From Streptomyces sp. V3I7 (GTDB lineage: Bacteria; Actinomycetota; Actinomycetes; Streptomycetales; Streptomycetaceae), in contig NZ_JAUSZK010000001.1 in the NCBI RefSeq assembly GCF_030817495.1, forward strand, positions 3,947,001 to 4,011,000: a stretch of 64,000 bases of DNA, read 5' to 3'. Below the pieces are notes generated by a model. The model saw only the letters and a list, made by a program, of their open reading frames with translations, ran no database searches and had not been told where the DNA came from. Numbering within the stretch: the first letter of the stretch is position 1; every line of letters begins with the position of its first letter. The translations under genes were made by a program, and so were the position numbers. Below, one piece after another: positions 60,924 through 64,000 of the stretch.

Positions 60924-62771
60924 ATGTGCGGAATCGTGGGATACGTGGGATCGCAGTCGGCGCTCGACGTGGTGATGGCCGGACTGAAGCGCCTGGAGTA
61001 CCGGGGGTACGACTCGGCGGGTGTCGCCATGCTCGCGGACGGCGGGCTCGCCTCCGCGAAGAAGGCCGGAAAACTGGTCAACCTCGAGAAGGAGCTGGTC
61101 GAGCACCCGCTGCCGACCGGGCACACGGGCATCGGACACACCCGGTGGGCCACGCACGGCGCCCCCACGGACGCCAACGCCCACCCGCATCTCGACAACG
61201 CGGGCCGGGTCGCCGTCGTCCACAACGGCATCATCGAGAACTTCGCCGCCCTGCGCGCCGAACTGGCCGAGCGCGGCCACGACCTGGCCTCCGAGACCGA
61301 CACCGAGGTGGTCGCGCACCTGCTCGCCGAGGAGTACTCCTCCAGCGGCGACCTCGCCGAGGCGATGCGGCTGGCGTGCCGGCGCCTGGAGGGCGCGTTC
61401 ACGCTGGTCGCCGTGCACGCGGACGAGCCGGACGTGGTCGTGGGCGCGCGCCGGAACTCCCCGCTGGTGGTGGGCGTTGGAGACGGTGAGGCCTTTCTCG
61501 CCTCGGACGTCGCCGCGTTCATCGCCCACACGCGGTCGGCGATCGAGCTGGGTCAGGACCAGGTGGTGGAGCTGCGCCGCGACGGGGTCACGGTGACCGG
61601 CTTCGACGGCCGCCCGGCCGAGGTGCACTCCTACCACGTCGACTGGGACGCGTCGGCCGCGGAAAAGGGGGGTTATGACTACTTCATGCTCAAGGAGATC
61701 GCCGAGCAGCCCAAGGCGGTCGCCGATACGCTGCTGGGCCGTATCGACGCGGCCGGTTCGCTGACCCTGGACGAGCTGCGCATCAGCGCCTCCGAACTGC
61801 GCGAGCTGGACAAGGTCGTCATCGTCGCCTGCGGTACGGCCTTCCATGCCGGGATGATCGCCAAGTACGCCATCGAGCACTGGACGCGCATCCCGTGCGA
61901 GGTGGAGCTGGCGAGCGAGTTCCGTTACCGGGACCCGATCCTGGACGCGCGGTCCCTGGTGATCGCCATCTCGCAGTCCGGCGAGACCATGGACACCCTG
62001 ATGGCGCTGCGGCACGCCCGCGAGCAGGGCTCCAAGGTGCTGGCGATCTGCAACACCAACGGCTCGACCATCCCGCGCGAGTCGGACGCGGTGCTGTACA
62101 CCCACGCCGGCCCGGAGGTCGCGGTCGCCTCGACCAAGGCGTTCCTCACGCAGCTCGTCGCCTGCTACCTGGTCGCGCTCTACCTGGGCCAGGTGCGGGG
62201 CACCAAGTGGGGCGACGAGGTGAGCGTCGTCATCCGGGACCTGTCGCGGATCGCCGGTGCGGTCGACCGGGTCCTGGAGACCATGGAGCCGGTACGGGCG
62301 CTCGCGCGCTCCCTCGCCGGGAAGAAGACGGTGCTGTTCCTCGGCCGGCACGTGGGCTACCCGGTGGCGCTGGAGGGTGCGCTCAAGCTCAAGGAACTGG
62401 CGTACATGCACGCGGAGGGCTTCGCGGCGGGCGAGTTGAAGCACGGTCCGATCGCGCTGATCGAGGAGGACCTGCCGGTGGTGGTCGTCGTCCCGTCGCC
62501 GCAGGGCCGCTCCGTCCTGCACGACAAGATCGTCTCCAACATCCAGGAGATCCGGGCGCGGGGTGCGCGCACGATCGTCATCGCGGAGGAGGGCGACGAG
62601 GCGGTCGTCCCGTACGCCGACCACCTGGTCCGCATCCCGGCGACCCCGACGCTCCTTCAGCCGCTCGTGGCCACGGTGCCGTTGCAGGTGTTCGCGTGTG
62701 AGCTGGCGACCGCGCGGGGCAACGAGGTGGATCAGCCGCGGAACCTGGCGAAGTCGGTGACGGTGGAGTGA
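60924..62771 (+). CDS. glmS: Glutamine-fructose-6-phosphate aminotransferase
   Basis: This 615-aa enzyme makes glucosamine-6-phosphate. The glutaminase begins MCGIVGYVG with catalytic Cys2, and TGHTGIGHTRWATHG is conserved. The two SIS domains contain VACGTAFHAGMIAKYAIEHW and CNTNGSTIPRESDAVLYTHA, and the C-terminal QPRNLAKSVTVE lid loop is intact. With glmM it feeds UDP-GlcNAc. No glmS ribozyme is visible in the 140 nt upstream. Confidence 0.97.
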   Translation: MCGIVGYVGSQSALDVVMAGLKRLEYRGYDSAGVAMLADGGLASAKKAGKLVNLEKELVEHPLPTGHTGIGHTRWATHGAPTDANAHPHLDNAGRVAVVHNGIIENFAALRAELAERGHDLASETDTEVVAHLLAEEYSSSGDLAEAMRLACRRLEGAFTLVAVHADEPDVVVGARRNSPLVVGVGDGEAFLASDVAAFIAHTRSAIELGQDQVVELRRDGVTVTGFDGRPAEVHSYHVDWDASAAEKGGYDYFMLKEIAEQPKAVADTLLGRIDAAGSLTLDELRISASELRELDKVVIVACGTAFHAGMIAKYAIEHWTRIPCEVELASEFRYRDPILDARSLVIAISQSGETMDTLMALRHAREQGSKVLAICNTNGSTIPRESDAVLYTHAGPEVAVASTKAFLTQLVACYLVALYLGQVRGTKWGDEVSVVIRDLSRIAGAVDRVLETMEPVRALARSLAGKKTVLFLGRHVGYPVALEGALKLKELAYMHAEGFAAGELKHGPIALIEEDLPVVVVVPSPQGRSVLHDKIVSNIQEIRARGARTIVIAEEGDEAVVPYADHLVRIPATPTLLQPLVATVPLQVFACELATARGNEVDQPRNLAKSVTVE

Positions 62772-62783
62772 GGGGCCCGCAGC

Positions 62784-62802
62784 CCTTGCCCTGAAGCGGA
62801 CT
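62784..62802 (+). repeat. 19-bp direct repeat, copy 1
   Basis: CCTTGCCCTGAAGCGGACT is identical to 63266-63284, which forms part of a MerR-type promoter. This copy lacks the -10 element. Confidence 0.85.
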
Positions 62803-62805
62803 GCA

Positions 62806-62837
62806 CATGGCCCTCGCAGCAAGTTGCGAGGGCCATG
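62806..62837 (+). terminator. glmS terminator
   Basis: A perfect 13-bp stem (62806-62818 with 62825-62837) and a 6-nt loop follow glmS. The T-run is missing. Confidence 0.75.
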
Positions 62838-62894
62838 CGGGTGATTACAGTGGAAATTGATTCCTATGTGGCTCATGCGACAGAGGGGCATGTC

Positions 62895-63212
62895 ATGAAC
62901 GCTAGCCATTGGAAGCGACCCATCGTCTGGAGCTCGGCCCTCGTCTTCGCCCTTTCCCTGGCCGGCGTGCAACAGGCTTCGGCCGCTTCGCCGAGCGAGA
63001 CCCACGCGAGTGTGTCCACGGCCGTCGAGAGGCCACGGGACTACGACCGGGGCTACAGGGATGGCTTCAGGTGGGGCTTCAGGGATGCCAGACAGGACTG
63101 CCGATGGGACGGGATAGGGCGTTCCTTCAGGGACTACTCCTACGAACGTGGCTTCCGTGACGGTTATCGCGACGGATTCAGGCAGGGGATCCGGCAGTTC
63201 TGCCGTCACTGA
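62895..63212 (+). CDS. Small secreted Arg/Gly/Asp/aromatic-repeat protein
   Basis: This 105-aa protein starts at ATG 62895 with GAGGGG upstream. MNASHWKRP and the hydrophobic core WSSALVFALSLAGVQ are followed by a likely cleavage after ASA. The mature part is built from repeats such as YDRGYRDGFRWGFRDAR and FRDGYRDGFRQGIR. Two cysteines are present (DCRWDG and the C-terminal FCRH). No family is recognised. The gene lies between two copies of a 19-bp repeat. Confidence 0.65.
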   Translation: MNASHWKRPIVWSSALVFALSLAGVQQASAASPSETHASVSTAVERPRDYDRGYRDGFRWGFRDARQDCRWDGIGRSFRDYSYERGFRDGYRDGFRQGIRQFCRH

Positions 63213-63265
63213 GCTTGCCGGGTAATCAACACGGATGGCGCAGGCGGGTGTTCAGCGGCTCCTCT

Positions 63266-63298
63266 CCTTGCCCTGAAGCGGACTCCAACTCGTAGGGT
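63266..63298 (+). promoter_or_regulatory. MerR-family-type promoter for the aldo/keto reductase
   Basis: TTGCCC (63268-63273) and TAGGGT (63293-63298) are separated by 19 bp, the long spacer typical of MerR-controlled promoters. The spacer reads TGAAGCGGACTCCAACTCG and has partial dyad symmetry. No MerR gene is visible in this window. Confidence 0.65.
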
Positions 63299-63337
63299 CG
63301 CGGCGTTCTCAACATGGCTGCGATCTAGGAGAGTTGC

Positions 63338-64000
63338 ATGCGCCATCGCGTTCTGGGCGGTACCGGCATCGAGGTCAGCGCCTACTGCCTCGGCACCATG
63401 ATGTTCGGCAGTGTCGGCAACCCCGACCACGACGAGTGCGTCCGGATCATCCACGCCGCGCTCGACGAGGGGATCGACTTCGTCGACACGGCCGACATGT
63501 ACTCGGCCGGGGAGTCGGAGACCATCGTCGGCAAGGCGCTCAAGGGCCGTCGCGACGACGTGGTGCTCGCGACCAAGGTCCACTTCCCGATGGGGGAGGG
63601 CCCCAACCGGGGCGGAAACTCCCGTCGGTGGATCGTCCGGGCGGTGGAGGACAGCCTGCGCCGGCTGGGCACGGACTGGATCGACCTGTACCAGGTGCAC
63701 CGCCCTGACCGCACGACCGACGTCGAGGAGACGCTCTCCGTCCTGACCGATCTGGTACGCCAGGGCAAGGTCCGGGCGTTCGGCTGCTCCACCTTCCCGG
63801 CGGACGAGATCGTGGAGGCCCACCACGTGGCCGACCGTCGAGGGCTCCACCGGTTCCGCACCGAGCAGCCGCCGTACTCGCTGCTCGCCCGTGGCATCGA
63901 GAAGCACGTGCTGCCCGTGGCGCAGCGCCTGGGCATGGGCGTGCTGACCTGGAGCCCGCTGGCCTCCGGCTTCCTGACCGGCCGCTACCGCCAGGGCCAG
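63338..64000 (+). CDS. Aldo/keto reductase (partial, runs off the window)
   Basis: The first 221 codons are present. The gene starts MRHRVLGGTGIEVSAYCLG with AGGAGAG upstream and continues beyond the window end. The catalytic tetrad is visible: Asp50, Tyr55, Lys80 and His121 (in IDLYQVHRPD). AFGCSTFPADEIVEA and the GVLTWSPLASGFLTGRY stretch match the YajO/TAS branch. It reduces carbonyls with NADPH; the substrate is unknown. The 19-bp-spaced promoter upstream suggests control by a MerR regulator sensing redox or electrophile stress. Confidence 0.9.
   Translation, partial: MRHRVLGGTGIEVSAYCLGTMMFGSVGNPDHDECVRIIHAALDEGIDFVDTADMYSAGESETIVGKALKGRRDDVVLATKVHFPMGEGPNRGGNSRRWIVRAVEDSLRRLGTDWIDLYQVHRPDRTTDVEETLSVLTDLVRQGKVRAFGCSTFPADEIVEAHHVADRRGLHRFRTEQPPYSLLARGIEKHVLPVAQRLGMGVLTWSPLASGFLTGRYRQGQ

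Overview
The window is high-GC actinobacterial DNA and is almost certainly from a Streptomyces chromosome. The evidence is very high GC at third codon positions, frequent GTG/TTG starts, an RpoB of 1161 aa and RpoC of 1299 aa (the usual Streptomyces lengths), the zinc-type S14, the absence of rpsD between rpsK and rpoA, and a dispersed repeat typical of Streptomyces intergenic DNA. No rRNA, tRNA, CRISPR array, transposase or phage gene was found.

Layout. (1) 1-10 kb: a terminator, a 5'-truncated lipoprotein remnant, then rplJ-rplL and rpoB-rpoC with an L10-type leader, an attenuator-like hairpin, and a promoter for rpoB inside the rplL-rpoB gap. (2) 10-12.5 kb: a divergent pair, a PIG-V-like polytopic glycosyltransferase and a DPM1/GtrB-type GT2, inserted between rpoC and rpsL. 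(3) 12.5-17.2 kb: the str operon rpsL-rpsG-fusA-tuf, closed by a strong terminator. (4) 17.2-35.8 kb: an accessory surface-polysaccharide island between tuf and rpsJ. (5) 36.3-46.1 kb: the S10-spc ribosomal operon from rpsJ to rplO. (6) 46.3-52.7 kb: secY-adk-map-infA-rpmJ-rpsM-rpsK-rpoA-rplQ. (7) 52.7-64 kb: truA, a membrane-anchored unknown, rplM-rpsI, glmM, a DUF389 membrane protein, coaA, an acyltransferase-3, glmS, a small secreted repeat protein, and the start of an aldo/keto reductase behind a MerR-type promoter.

The polysaccharide island reads as a Wzx/Wzy-type system. A priming polyprenyl glycosylphosphotransferase starts the repeat unit. Two GT4 enzymes and a LbH acetyltransferase extend and decorate it. 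A GDP-fucose synthase-like reductase, a nucleotide-sugar dehydrogenase and an SDR epimerase supply sugars. Wzx flips it, Wzy polymerises it, and a Wzz-like co-polymerase carries a degenerate kinase domain. Two features are unusual. A CDP-alcohol phosphotransferase and a TagD-like cytidylyltransferase suggest a phospho-alcohol is made and attached. A secreted beta-propeller/Fn3 protein is translationally coupled to the cytidylyltransferase. Two paralogous two-cysteine secreted proteins with duplicated upstream regions flank a methyltransferase at the left edge. The glmM and glmS genes downstream supply amino-sugar precursors for both the wall and this polymer.

All functional calls come from reading the sequence. 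No database search was run.
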